DNA from: SPDF01 sp963812085
GTDB lineage: Bacteria; Gemmatimonadota; Gemmatimonadetes; Gemmatimonadales; GWC2-71-9
Length of the DNA: 64,000 nt
Direction of reading: 5' to 3'
Assembly: GCA_963812085.1 (NCBI GenBank)
Contig: CAWETL010000003.1
Coordinates: 620,001-684,000 of the forward strand
The position numbers and the translations under genes are program-made. How positions within the stretch are numbered: position 1 is the first letter of the stretch; each line of letters opens with the position of its first letter. Below, piece by piece: positions 57,498 through 64,000 of the stretch. The notes under the pieces are model-generated. The model was not told the DNA's origin. It did not search any database and saw nothing but the letters and a program-made list of their open reading frames with translations.

Positions 57498-59452
57498 AGC
57501 ACGCAGTCGTCCTCGCGGGCATCGGCCTCCTCGCCGCCTGCAGTCCGGGCAAGGAACGCAATCCCGCCCTGCCGCCCGTCACGATGGTTTCTCCCGACAG
57601 CGCCAACAACGTAACGGCCCGCTTCTCCCCCGACGGCACCCGCCTCTTCTGGTGGCAGCCCGCCGGCGGGACGAATCAACTGATGACCGCCGGCGCCGAT
57701 CTCAGCCACCCGACCAGCGTTCCGGTCACCTCGATCGCCGACAACCCGGTTCTCTGGTCACCGGACGGATCGCAGATCGCGGTGCCCTCGAGCAACGCCG
57801 GGTTGCTGCAGGTGGCGGTCATTCCAGCCGGTGGCGGAGCACCCAAACAAGTGAGCAATGTGGCGGGGGTCGCCATCCCAATCGGCTGGCACCCTGATGG
57901 CGACCGTGTCGGCTACATCGCCACGAGCGCCGGGGCCGGAGGCGGCACCTTTCGATCGTTCGTCACGTCGGTGAGCCACGGTGGGAGCTCGCCCCTCATA
58001 CCGGGCGAACAGCGGCCGAACATCGGCGAGTGGTCGCCCGACGGGTCCCGTATCGGCTACCTGGTCATCGAAGGCAGGCCACATCACGATCTGGGTGGCG
58101 GACAGCACCGGGCACCATCCACGCCAACTGACCACCGATGGCTTCGAGAATTTCGCCGAGTACGAATCGGCCTGGTCGCCGGATGGGAAGGAACTGGTCT
58201 ACGAGTCGCGACGCACGGGTACCAGCGACGTCTGGGTGGTCCCGGTGGACAGCGGGGAGCCCCGCCCGCTCACCCACGACATCCGGAACGACTGGACGCC
58301 GCGCTGGTCTCCCGACGGCAAGTGGGTGGCGTTCCTCTCCGACCGGGGCAAGCAGACCGACGTCTGGGTGGTGCCGGCGGCCGGCGGCCAGGAACTCGGG
58401 TCACGGACGACGCGGACGGGGAAGACCTGATGCAATGGCTCTCCGGCAACCGGCTGGCTTACCTCACCGGTCGGGGGCAGAGCGGCATCTGGGCGCTCTC
58501 GCTCGCCGACAGTTCCGAGCGGCGCCTGACGCCGGATTCCCTCCGCGCAGCCGGCCCGCGGCTCTCGCCGGACGGCACGGAGGTCGCCTTCAACGTGGAT
58601 CGGGGCGGTGGGGTGAACGACATCGCGCTCGTGCCCCTGGCGGGCGGCCCGATCCGCACGCTGGTCCAGGGCGGCAACAACTCCGAGATCTCCTGGTCCC
58701 CCGACGGGGCGCGCCTCGTTTTCTCGTCGGATCGGGGCGGCAGCCAGGACATCTGGGTGGTCGATGTCGCCGGCGGCGAGCCGCGCCAGCTCACGACTTG
58801 GCCCGGCGGCGAACGCAGTCCGCGTTGGAATGTCGACGGCTCCGCGGTCTGGTTCGTGTCCGATCGCGACGCACGGATCAGCGATCTCTGGCTGGTGCCT
58901 GTGGCCGGCGGCGAGCCGGCCCGCGTGACGCACGCGGGGATGGTCAACAACCTCGCCACGGCTCGCGGCCGCCCGGAGCTCGTCGCTTCGGTTCTCGGCG
59001 CGACCGGACAATACGAGGTCGTGCAGGTGAAGCCGGACGGAGCGCTGGTTCCCCTCTGGCAGCGCAGCAACGCCTTTCCAAACGGCATCCTCCCGAACGG
59101 AGACTCACTGGTCATTGCCGAGGGCGGCAAGGGAGGACAATGGCAGTTCCGGATCCTCCCCTTGACCGGCCGAGGAGAGGGACAGATCGTGAACGATCCC
59201 GGGACGGGCCTCGCAGGCGCTTCGGACGACTGGAGCCTGGTGGCATACCAGATTCCGAACGGAGCCACGCACAACCTCGGGCTGCTCAATCGCAAGGACG
59301 GCACGACCCGCCGGCTGACGACATCTTCCTTCGACGAGGACAAGGCGTCCTTCACGCCCAACGGCCAGTCAATGGTGTTCCAGCGGTCACGGTCGGTCCG
59401 CCGGATCGCGATTGCGGACCTGTCGAAGCTCCTGGCAGGGGCGGGGAAGTAG
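57494..59452 (+). pseudogene. TolB-like beta-propeller lipoprotein, frame broken by two indels
   Basis: Joined over an extra G near 58073 and a missing C near 58396, this gives about 652 residues. The lipobox is LLAACS. A long WD40-like/PD40 propeller follows with many repeats of the type SPDGTRLFW, WSPDGSQIAVPS, WSPDGKELVYES, SPDGARLVFSSDRG and TPNGQSMVF. These are TolB-type propellers used in periplasmic protein binding. The start overlaps the kinase stop (ATGA), so the two genes are co-translated and the propeller may pass a signal to the kinase sensor. The two indels cancel in frame, so they may be errors. Confidence 0.8.
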
Positions 59453-59456
59453 CGGC

Positions 59457-60659
59457 ATGCGGAATCCACTGGTGCGGCGACTCGGCATGTATGCCGCCAT
59501 CGCCGGGTTGACCGGGATGGGCCTCGCCGCGAGCCGTCCCCCAGCCGCGCTCGACAACGGGCTCGCGCGCACGCCGCCGATGGGCTGGAACAGCTGGAAC
59601 AAGTTCGGCTGCAACGTGAGCGACACGCTCATTCGCGGCGTGGCCGATGCCATCAGCACGAACGGCATGCGCGAGGCGGGCTACCAGTACGTCACGATCG
59701 ACGACTGCTGGCAGGTGGCCCGCGCGGCGGACGGCACCATCGTGCCCGATCCGGTCCGCTTCCCGCACGGCATCAAGGCGCTGGCCGACTACGTGCACGG
59801 CAAGGGACTCAAGTTCGGCATCTACACCGACGCGGGGCGGCAAACCTGCGAGGGCCGGCCCGGGAGCTACGGCCACGAGGCGCAGGACGCGAGGACCTAT
59901 GCCTCGTGGGGCGTGGACTACGTCAAGGTGGACTGGTGCAACGCCGAGGGTCTCGACGCGCGCACGCAGTACACCATCTTCCGCGACGCCCTCGCCGCCT
60001 CGGGGCGAAAGATCGTCTTCAGCATCTGCGAGTGGGGGAGCAACCGGCCGTGGGAGTGGGCGCCCGCGGTCGGGAACCTCTGGCGCACCACGGGAGACAT
60101 CAGCGACCGCTGGGCCAGCGTGCTCACGCTCGTGGACCTCTCGTCGCAGTACTGGCACATTGCCAGGCCCGGTGCCTGGAACGACCCCGACATGCTCGAG
60201 GTGGGGAACGGCGGCATGACCGCCACCGAGTACCGGGCGCACTTCAGCCTCTGGGCCATGATGGCGGCACCGCTCATCGCGGGGAACGACGTCCGCACCA
60301 TGGCGGACACCACCCGCGCGGCCGCCTCCACGCGGGAGATCCTCCTCAACAAGGAAGTCATCGCGGTGGACCAGGACTCGCTCGGCGCGCAGGGCACCAT
60401 CGTGCAGGCCTGGCCCAGCGAGCTGCAGGTGTGGGTCAAGCCGCTGGCCGACGGGTCCCGCGCGGTGCTGCTGTTCAACCGCGCGTCGGTGGCCTCCGCC
60501 ATCACCGCCGACTGGGGTCGCGTTGGCCTCAAGACGAAGCGGGCCCGTGTCCGGGACCTCTGGGCCCACACCGACTCGGCGTCGGTCGAGTCCCGGTACA
60601 CCGCCACCGTTCCGTCGCACGGCGTGGTAATGCTCCGGGTGTGGCCGGTAGCCGAGTGA
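59457..60659 (+). CDS. Exported GH27-family alpha-galactosidase
   Basis: This is a retaining glycoside hydrolase of clan D that acts on alpha-galactosides. The 400-residue product begins with a short hydrophobic export region (AAIAGLTGMGLAASRPP) and then the family signature LARTPPMGWNSWNKFGC. The TIDDCWQ and YVKVDWCN blocks follow, the latter with the nucleophile Asp. The acid/base Asp is in RTTGDISDRWASV, and ARPGAWNDPDMLEVGNGGM and FSLWAMMAAPLIAGND are also diagnostic. A C-terminal beta-sandwich completes it. It overlaps the following unknown gene by 4 bases (GTGA), suggesting both serve one substrate. Confidence 0.93.
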   Translation: MRNPLVRRLGMYAAIAGLTGMGLAASRPPAALDNGLARTPPMGWNSWNKFGCNVSDTLIRGVADAISTNGMREAGYQYVTIDDCWQVARAADGTIVPDPVRFPHGIKALADYVHGKGLKFGIYTDAGRQTCEGRPGSYGHEAQDARTYASWGVDYVKVDWCNAEGLDARTQYTIFRDALAASGRKIVFSICEWGSNRPWEWAPAVGNLWRTTGDISDRWASVLTLVDLSSQYWHIARPGAWNDPDMLEVGNGGMTATEYRAHFSLWAMMAAPLIAGNDVRTMADTTRAAASTREILLNKEVIAVDQDSLGAQGTIVQAWPSELQVWVKPLADGSRAVLLFNRASVASAITADWGRVGLKTKRARVRDLWAHTDSASVESRYTATVPSHGVVMLRVWPVAE

Positions 60660-62257
60660 CCTTTACGCTGTGTGCGATCTTGCTCGCGGCCCTGCAGGCG
60701 CTGGCCGCTGGCGTCGTGGAGTTGTCCCCGCTGGGGGCCACGGGATACTTCAGCGCGAAGCTGAGTCCGCCACCGGACGGGTTTGGCTACGGCTACAGCG
60801 GATACACCGCCGTCTCACGGCTCGGTGCACTGCAGGTCGAGGACGAACAGTTCGGCTGGGGCCCCTGGCTCGTGCCGGACAACCGCGACTTCAGCCGCCC
60901 GCTCTGTCCGAAAGGCACGCTGGCGCGCGATCACTGGCCCGAACGCGGCCCCACGTGGGCGGATGTCTACCAGACGATCGAGGGAGGGGCCGGGCGCTGG
61001 ACCTCCACGCAATTTCCCTCGCCGTCCCCGAAGTTCCGCCTGAACACCACGCCGGATTGCTACGACACCGAGGTCGCGTCGACCGGCTGGAGTTTCTATC
61101 AGCAACCGCTGCCGAAGAACAAGCTCGGTGTCGCCCAGCTGAGCAATCGGTTGGTCTTCGCGCCGGACGGCTTGACGGTGGAGATCACGACCAGCGAGGC
61201 GCTCCTCGGGTACGCGTGGATGGCGTTGCCGCTCATTCCTGCCAATGCCTCGCCGCTCGGTGTGCCGACGGGGGACCAGAGCTGGACGTTGTTCCTCCGG
61301 GCGGCGAATTTCAGCGGCCCGGTGGCGTTCTACACACCCGAACTCTATAGCGCGGTCCACAAGTCGGATCGTACGGCGGTGGGAACCGGCCTCGATGCCC
61401 GGCCGGCGCTGATGGGGAGCATGGCCCTCGAGTTCGGCAACCTTCCGATGATGACCTCCCGAGACGCGCACGGCCGCCGCTATCGCCGGATCCCGGCGGT
61501 CCGATTTGGGGTCGACGCCCGCGGCCGCGCCATGCTGCTGCAGGACATCCGGTATTTCGCGAAATCGGCGCTCTGGGACGGCATCGCGAGGTGGATGGAC
61601 GGCGGGGCGCCCGTGACCGACCTTGCGGACAGCGGGAGCGTCGCGGCCACGCTGACCGACGACGGGGCGTCGCTGCGGTTCTCGCCGGACGGCGGCAGTC
61701 AGCTGCGCTTCACGGACTTCCTGGCATCGGGGGTGTACCCGACGGCAGGAGGCGGGTCCGGCCTGGGGCTGGAGGGGAAGCTGTTGACTGCCGACGGGCA
61801 GGCCATGCTGCCGGAGTATTACCGGGAGGACGCGCCCGATCGCTGGACGGGCATCCCGGAATCCAGCGTGCCGCGCGAGACCAACCTCGTGAAGGCCACG
61901 TTCCCTCCCAAGCAGCGCGGCGCGCCGCGTGGCGTCGATCAGGTGCGCGGGGGGCCCTGGGCCCCGGCAACGTGGCGGGCCGGACCCTTTCAGGTCAAGC
62001 TGAACGACGGATCGACGGTGGAGTACGTGTGGTACCGGTTCGTCGACCAGCCGGCGATCGCTCGCCTGCCGCTCGACTCGGCCACGCGGGAGCGCCTGCA
62101 GAGTTTCGTGGAGGCCCTCCACCGGCAGGGCGGGGCGGGCCTCGCGCCGGCCGCCCCCACGGGAGGGACAGTGGCTTTGCTGGACGCGGCCCAGTTCGTG
62201 ACGCCGCCCCCGGGGCTCGAGGTCGGCTTCGTGCCGGTGGTGATCCGGCAGCACTGA
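60656..62257 (+). CDS. Large secreted protein next to GH27 enzyme, function unknown
   Basis: The 533-residue product has a signal peptide (about residues 5-22, after VTFTLCAILLAALQA). The long beta-rich chain includes WSFYQQPLPKNKLGVAQLSN, LFLRAANFSGPVAFYTPELY and VYPTAGGGSGLGLEGKLL. A Trp-rich start (FGWGPWLVPDNRD) looks like a carbohydrate-facing domain, but no known catalytic pair was seen. The GTG start is coupled to the alpha-galactosidase. Possible roles are a glycan-binding protein, a new glycosidase or a lyase; none can be decided from the sequence. The gene is followed by the tRNA-Pro promoter. Confidence 0.7.
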   Translation: MTFTLCAILLAALQALAAGVVELSPLGATGYFSAKLSPPPDGFGYGYSGYTAVSRLGALQVEDEQFGWGPWLVPDNRDFSRPLCPKGTLARDHWPERGPTWADVYQTIEGGAGRWTSTQFPSPSPKFRLNTTPDCYDTEVASTGWSFYQQPLPKNKLGVAQLSNRLVFAPDGLTVEITTSEALLGYAWMALPLIPANASPLGVPTGDQSWTLFLRAANFSGPVAFYTPELYSAVHKSDRTAVGTGLDARPALMGSMALEFGNLPMMTSRDAHGRRYRRIPAVRFGVDARGRAMLLQDIRYFAKSALWDGIARWMDGGAPVTDLADSGSVAATLTDDGASLRFSPDGGSQLRFTDFLASGVYPTAGGGSGLGLEGKLLTADGQAMLPEYYREDAPDRWTGIPESSVPRETNLVKATFPPKQRGAPRGVDQVRGGPWAPATWRAGPFQVKLNDGSTVEYVWYRFVDQPAIARLPLDSATRERLQSFVEALHRQGGAGLAPAAPTGGTVALLDAAQFVTPPPGLEVGFVPVVIRQH

Positions 62258-62317
62258 TGGCAAAACACATTCGAATGCGGCGCGAACCAAGCGGTCGCCT
62301 GGGCGCCTCTCACCAGC

Positions 62318-62345
62318 TTGGCAGATCCCGTCACCTCGTTATCTT
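62318..62345 (+). promoter_or_regulatory. tRNA-Pro promoter
   Basis: TTGGCA (62318-62323) and TATCTT (62340-62345) with a 16-base spacer give a transcript start near 62352, just before the tRNA. The rest of the gap from 62258 shows nothing else. Confidence 0.7.
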
Positions 62346-62355
62346 GCAGGACGTT

Positions 62356-62426
62356 CGGGGCGTAGCTTGCCCGGGAGCGCCTGCTTTGGGAGCAGGAGGT
62401 CCCCGGTTCGAATCCGGGCGCCCCGA
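62356..62426 (+). tRNA. tRNA-Pro (anticodon UGG)
   Basis: The acceptor stem is CGGGGCG with CGCCCCG and the discriminator is A. The anticodon stem is CCTGC-TTTGGGA-GCAGG, so the anticodon is TGG. The T-arm is CCCGG-TTCGAAT-CCGGG. CCA is not encoded. The D-arm is short (about 3 pairs, lacking the usual A14), so the sequence may have lost one to three bases, possibly through another indel. It has its own promoter and a terminator. Confidence 0.88.
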
Positions 62427-62438
62427 CTGTAGGAACGC

Positions 62439-62470
62439 AAACCCTGCCTCAGGTTACGAGGCAGGGTTTT
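62439..62470 (+). terminator. Intrinsic terminator after tRNA-Pro
   Basis: A 12-bp stem (62439-62450 with 62458-62469) closes on AGGTTAC and ends in TTTT, 13 bases downstream of the tRNA. The terminator is efficient by structure. Confidence 0.88.
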
Positions 62471-62612
62471 GTGTATTCCAGGGACACTAGCTCAGGCTAT
62501 AGCAGAATCTGTAGCGCCGGGACACCCCGCGGTCGATCAGGCCGGCGGTGCCGCCGTCGTGGGAGCCGACGTTCGGCGCCGAGACGACGGTGGCCCGACC
62601 GGGGACCGACTG

Positions 62613-62807
62613 ATGCGGCCCCGTAAGTTTGGCCACCACGGGGAGGCCACCTGGGTGGTGGCGGATGGCCTCCTCACGGTGGAGAGCGCCTACGGCACGA
62701 AGTCCACGCAGGTGGGCGGCCACGAGCACTCCCCCGAGCTGCTGGCGAGACTGCTGCTGAATGAGCTGATTGAGGAGGGTCTTCCGAGGGGCGCCGGCGG
62801 GGCGTAG
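62613..62807 (+). CDS. Possible small protein, function unknown
   Basis: A 64-residue frame begins at ATG 62613 (MRPRKFGHHGEATWVVADGL). A longer reading from upstream is possible but looks like random sequence. The central part is a short strand and helix (LTVESAYGTKSTQVGGHEHS, then a leucine-rich helix LARLLLNELIEEGL). No ribosome site is convincing. It lies in a stretch whose base use is less typical than the rest of the window, so it is a low-confidence call. Confidence 0.35.
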   Translation: MRPRKFGHHGEATWVVADGLLTVESAYGTKSTQVGGHEHSPELLARLLLNELIEEGLPRGAGGA

Positions 62808-62867
62808 GTTGGGCAGAGTCGTGGTCAGCGTTCGAACCAGCTTTGCTAGCGATCAAGGAGAAGCACG

Positions 62868-63416
62868 ATGAGGTGGCCCACGCTGCCCACATCCACCCCT
62901 GTAGTCGGGGTTGTCATCCTCTTCGCGGGCGCTCTCGCCTGCAACAAGGCTGCACCGCAGTCAGAAAATGCCTGCCCGTCTACGATTTCTGGGCAGCCGT
63001 ATGCGGGAGCTGATACGGTGCACTGGGGTCAACCGAAAAGGCTGGCGGACGCAGTCATAACAAAAGTCGCGGTGGAGTGCATACCGGAGCACACTCCGGC
63101 AGTCTTGAGCGACAAGAAGAAGGTGGAAGCTCCGGCGTATACCTCCTACCAACTAGCCACCACGTCCACCATTGCGACCACTATCCCTGATCGGGCTGCC
63201 TTCAGGCGGGCGACTGCTGCTGTTGACCTAAGGGACTCCGTCATCCTCGAAGCCTCGACCGCCAATGGTGTTGTCCTCGGGTCTACTCGCGTGGTATTTC
63301 GCCTTGACGGGAGTGACCTCAACACAGTTTCAGCCACAATCTTCGGACTGACCTCGGAGCAGATTGCGAGGATTACGACAATTAACGCTAAGTGGTGCTA
63401 CTGCCGTATCTATTGA
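62868..63416 (+). CDS. Putative lipoprotein in A/T-richer region
   Basis: The 182-residue product has a signal sequence with lipobox AGALACN (Cys near residue 25). The mature chain is polar, Thr/Ser-rich and beta-strand-like (LATTSTIATTIPDRAAF, VLGSTRVVFRLDGSDLN), ending with three Cys-rich residues (KWCYCRIY). AAGGAG lies 7 bases before the ATG. Codons are visibly less G+C-biased than in the neighbours to the left, suggesting transfer. I do not recognise the family. Confidence 0.6.
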   Translation: MRWPTLPTSTPVVGVVILFAGALACNKAAPQSENACPSTISGQPYAGADTVHWGQPKRLADAVITKVAVECIPEHTPAVLSDKKKVEAPAYTSYQLATTSTIATTIPDRAAFRRATAAVDLRDSVILEASTANGVVLGSTRVVFRLDGSDLNTVSATIFGLTSEQIARITTINAKWCYCRIY

Positions 63417-63431
63417 TGAGCGGTTCCCATG

Positions 63432-63941
63432 TCAGTGGCATGCGAGAAATCGACGAAGTCTCCGAAGCTCTGCGTTGTGTCTGCGAAGCAGTAACAGAGC
63501 ACGCCTGTTGCGGCCTGTGGCCGCATTCAAAAGCTCGGAGTTGAATTGGAAGGGCACCAGAACAACCAAGTCCACTATGAGCCGGTCCAAGTCAGGAATG
63601 AGCGTGGAGGGAACGACGACTCCCTTTCCACCCGTCGGATAGCGAGTCACATTGAGGAATCGCTGTTCAGAAACGAAGTATTCCGGAATGCAGATTGATG
63701 GCCTGTTCCGCACCTTGTTTCCGATCATTCGCTTCATCTTCATGAGGTTGTGACCCGGGTCTCGCGGCTTGAAACTCCGGTCCCAGTAGTGAAGCGTCGC
63801 TTTCATCATCAGCTCTGCGGCCTGATGGGCGCAGAAGGCCGCAGCCGCATGGAGTTCCTGCCAGTGGAGGGTGCGCGCTGCCAAATAGAAGCGGCAGGAT
63901 CGGTTTTGCCACTTGATGTACTCAAGTTCGCGCTCTGTCAT
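63432..63941 (-). CDS. HEPN-domain protein
   Basis: The 169-residue product starts with an N-terminal helix (TERELEYIKWQNRSCRFYLAAR). The long helices then read AAAFCAHQAAELMMKATLHYWDRSFKPRDPGHNLMKMKRMI, described in two parts: the AHQAAELMMKATL helix and the GHNLMKMKRMI loop-helix, both typical of HEPN folds that often bind nucleotides or RNA. The catalytic Rx4-6H motif of toxin HEPN proteins is not clear. The gene is A/T-richer than most of the window. Such genes are often paired with a nucleotidyltransferase (MNT) in toxin-antitoxin systems; none is visible before the window ends at 64000. Confidence 0.6.
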   Translation of the reverse strand: MTERELEYIKWQNRSCRFYLAARTLHWQELHAAAAFCAHQAAELMMKATLHYWDRSFKPRDPGHNLMKMKRMIGNKVRNRPSICIPEYFVSEQRFLNVTRYPTGGKGVVVPSTLIPDLDRLIVDLVVLVPFQFNSELLNAATGRNRRALLLLRRHNAELRRLRRFLACH

Positions 63942-64000
63942 GCTGGGTTCCTGGGCACAGTCGATGGACTTATGCCTGCCTCAAGTGTTCTCTCGTTGCG

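Overview
The window is chromosomal DNA, very G+C-rich and densely coding, from a diderm bacterium most like a member of the Gemmatimonadota. This is inferred from gene content, since no 16S gene is present. The evidence is a Ser/Thr kinase with a TolB-like C-terminal domain followed by a propeller lipoprotein, a DUF5683-type protein, an LptE-like lipoprotein and other outer-membrane proteins, bacillithiol synthesis (bshA), the indirect Gln/Asn-tRNA pathway (gatCAB), and start codons that are often GTG or TTG with 4-base GTGA/ATGA overlaps.

Layout. 1-8.5 kb: + strand run of mutL (3' end), miaA, bshA, uppP, birA, coaX, a UbiA-type prenyltransferase, three small envelope proteins and an NlpC/P60 hydrolase. 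8.6-9.7 kb: a secreted copper-type protein on the - strand. 9.9-12 kb: CIRCE-controlled groES-groEL. 12-13.4 kb: two secreted proteins. 13.4-18.4 kb: - strand sugar and envelope block (membrane glycosyltransferase, YycJ-like hydrolase, GlmU-like enzyme, mannose-1-phosphate guanylyltransferase, Roadblock protein). 18.5-27 kb: lipoprotein, serS, histidine kinase, UvrD/PcrA helicase and gatC-gatA-gatB. 27-29 kb: - strand three-gene operon around a zinc phospholipase C-like protein. 29-31.1 kb: murA with Asp at the usual Cys position, then a damaged outer-membrane gene. 31.2-44.5 kb: pgeF, a promoter-terminator leader, then nusA-ylxQ-infB-rbfA-truB-ribF-secD-secF-tatD-fhs-ridA and a tRNA-Sec. 44.5-54.8 kb: lipid kinase, DUF5683 protein, murI, LpxH-like phosphoesterase, thioesterase, HEAT-cyclophilin fusion, LolB-like and LptE-like lipoproteins, antiporter, heptose-phosphate adenylyltransferase, rph and rdgB. 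54.8-62.3 kb: coiled-coil protein, kinase/propeller pair, GH27 glycosidase plus an unknown secreted protein. 62.3-64 kb: tRNA-Pro with promoter and terminator, then a visibly more A/T-rich stretch with a lipoprotein and a HEPN-domain gene.

How the parts fit. Most genes are housekeeping: translation (nusA-infB-rbfA-truB, serS, gatCAB, miaA, tRNAs), protein export (secDF), folding (groESL) and wall and outer-membrane building (murA, murI, uppP, nucleotide-sugar enzymes, heptose activation, lptE).

A quality warning. At least eight genes that are otherwise intact carry one-base indels, thirteen junctions in all and mostly single-base insertions. They include gatA, gatB and the uvrD-type helicase. 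Residual sequencing or assembly error is the simplest explanation, so these genes are described as interrupted reading frames with the joined product. The points most worth a second look are the tRNA-Sec, the short terminated leader before nusA, a pair of inverted palindromic repeats that both sit between convergent genes, the Asp-type MurA, the copper-site secreted protein, and the foreign-looking right edge beside tRNA-Pro.
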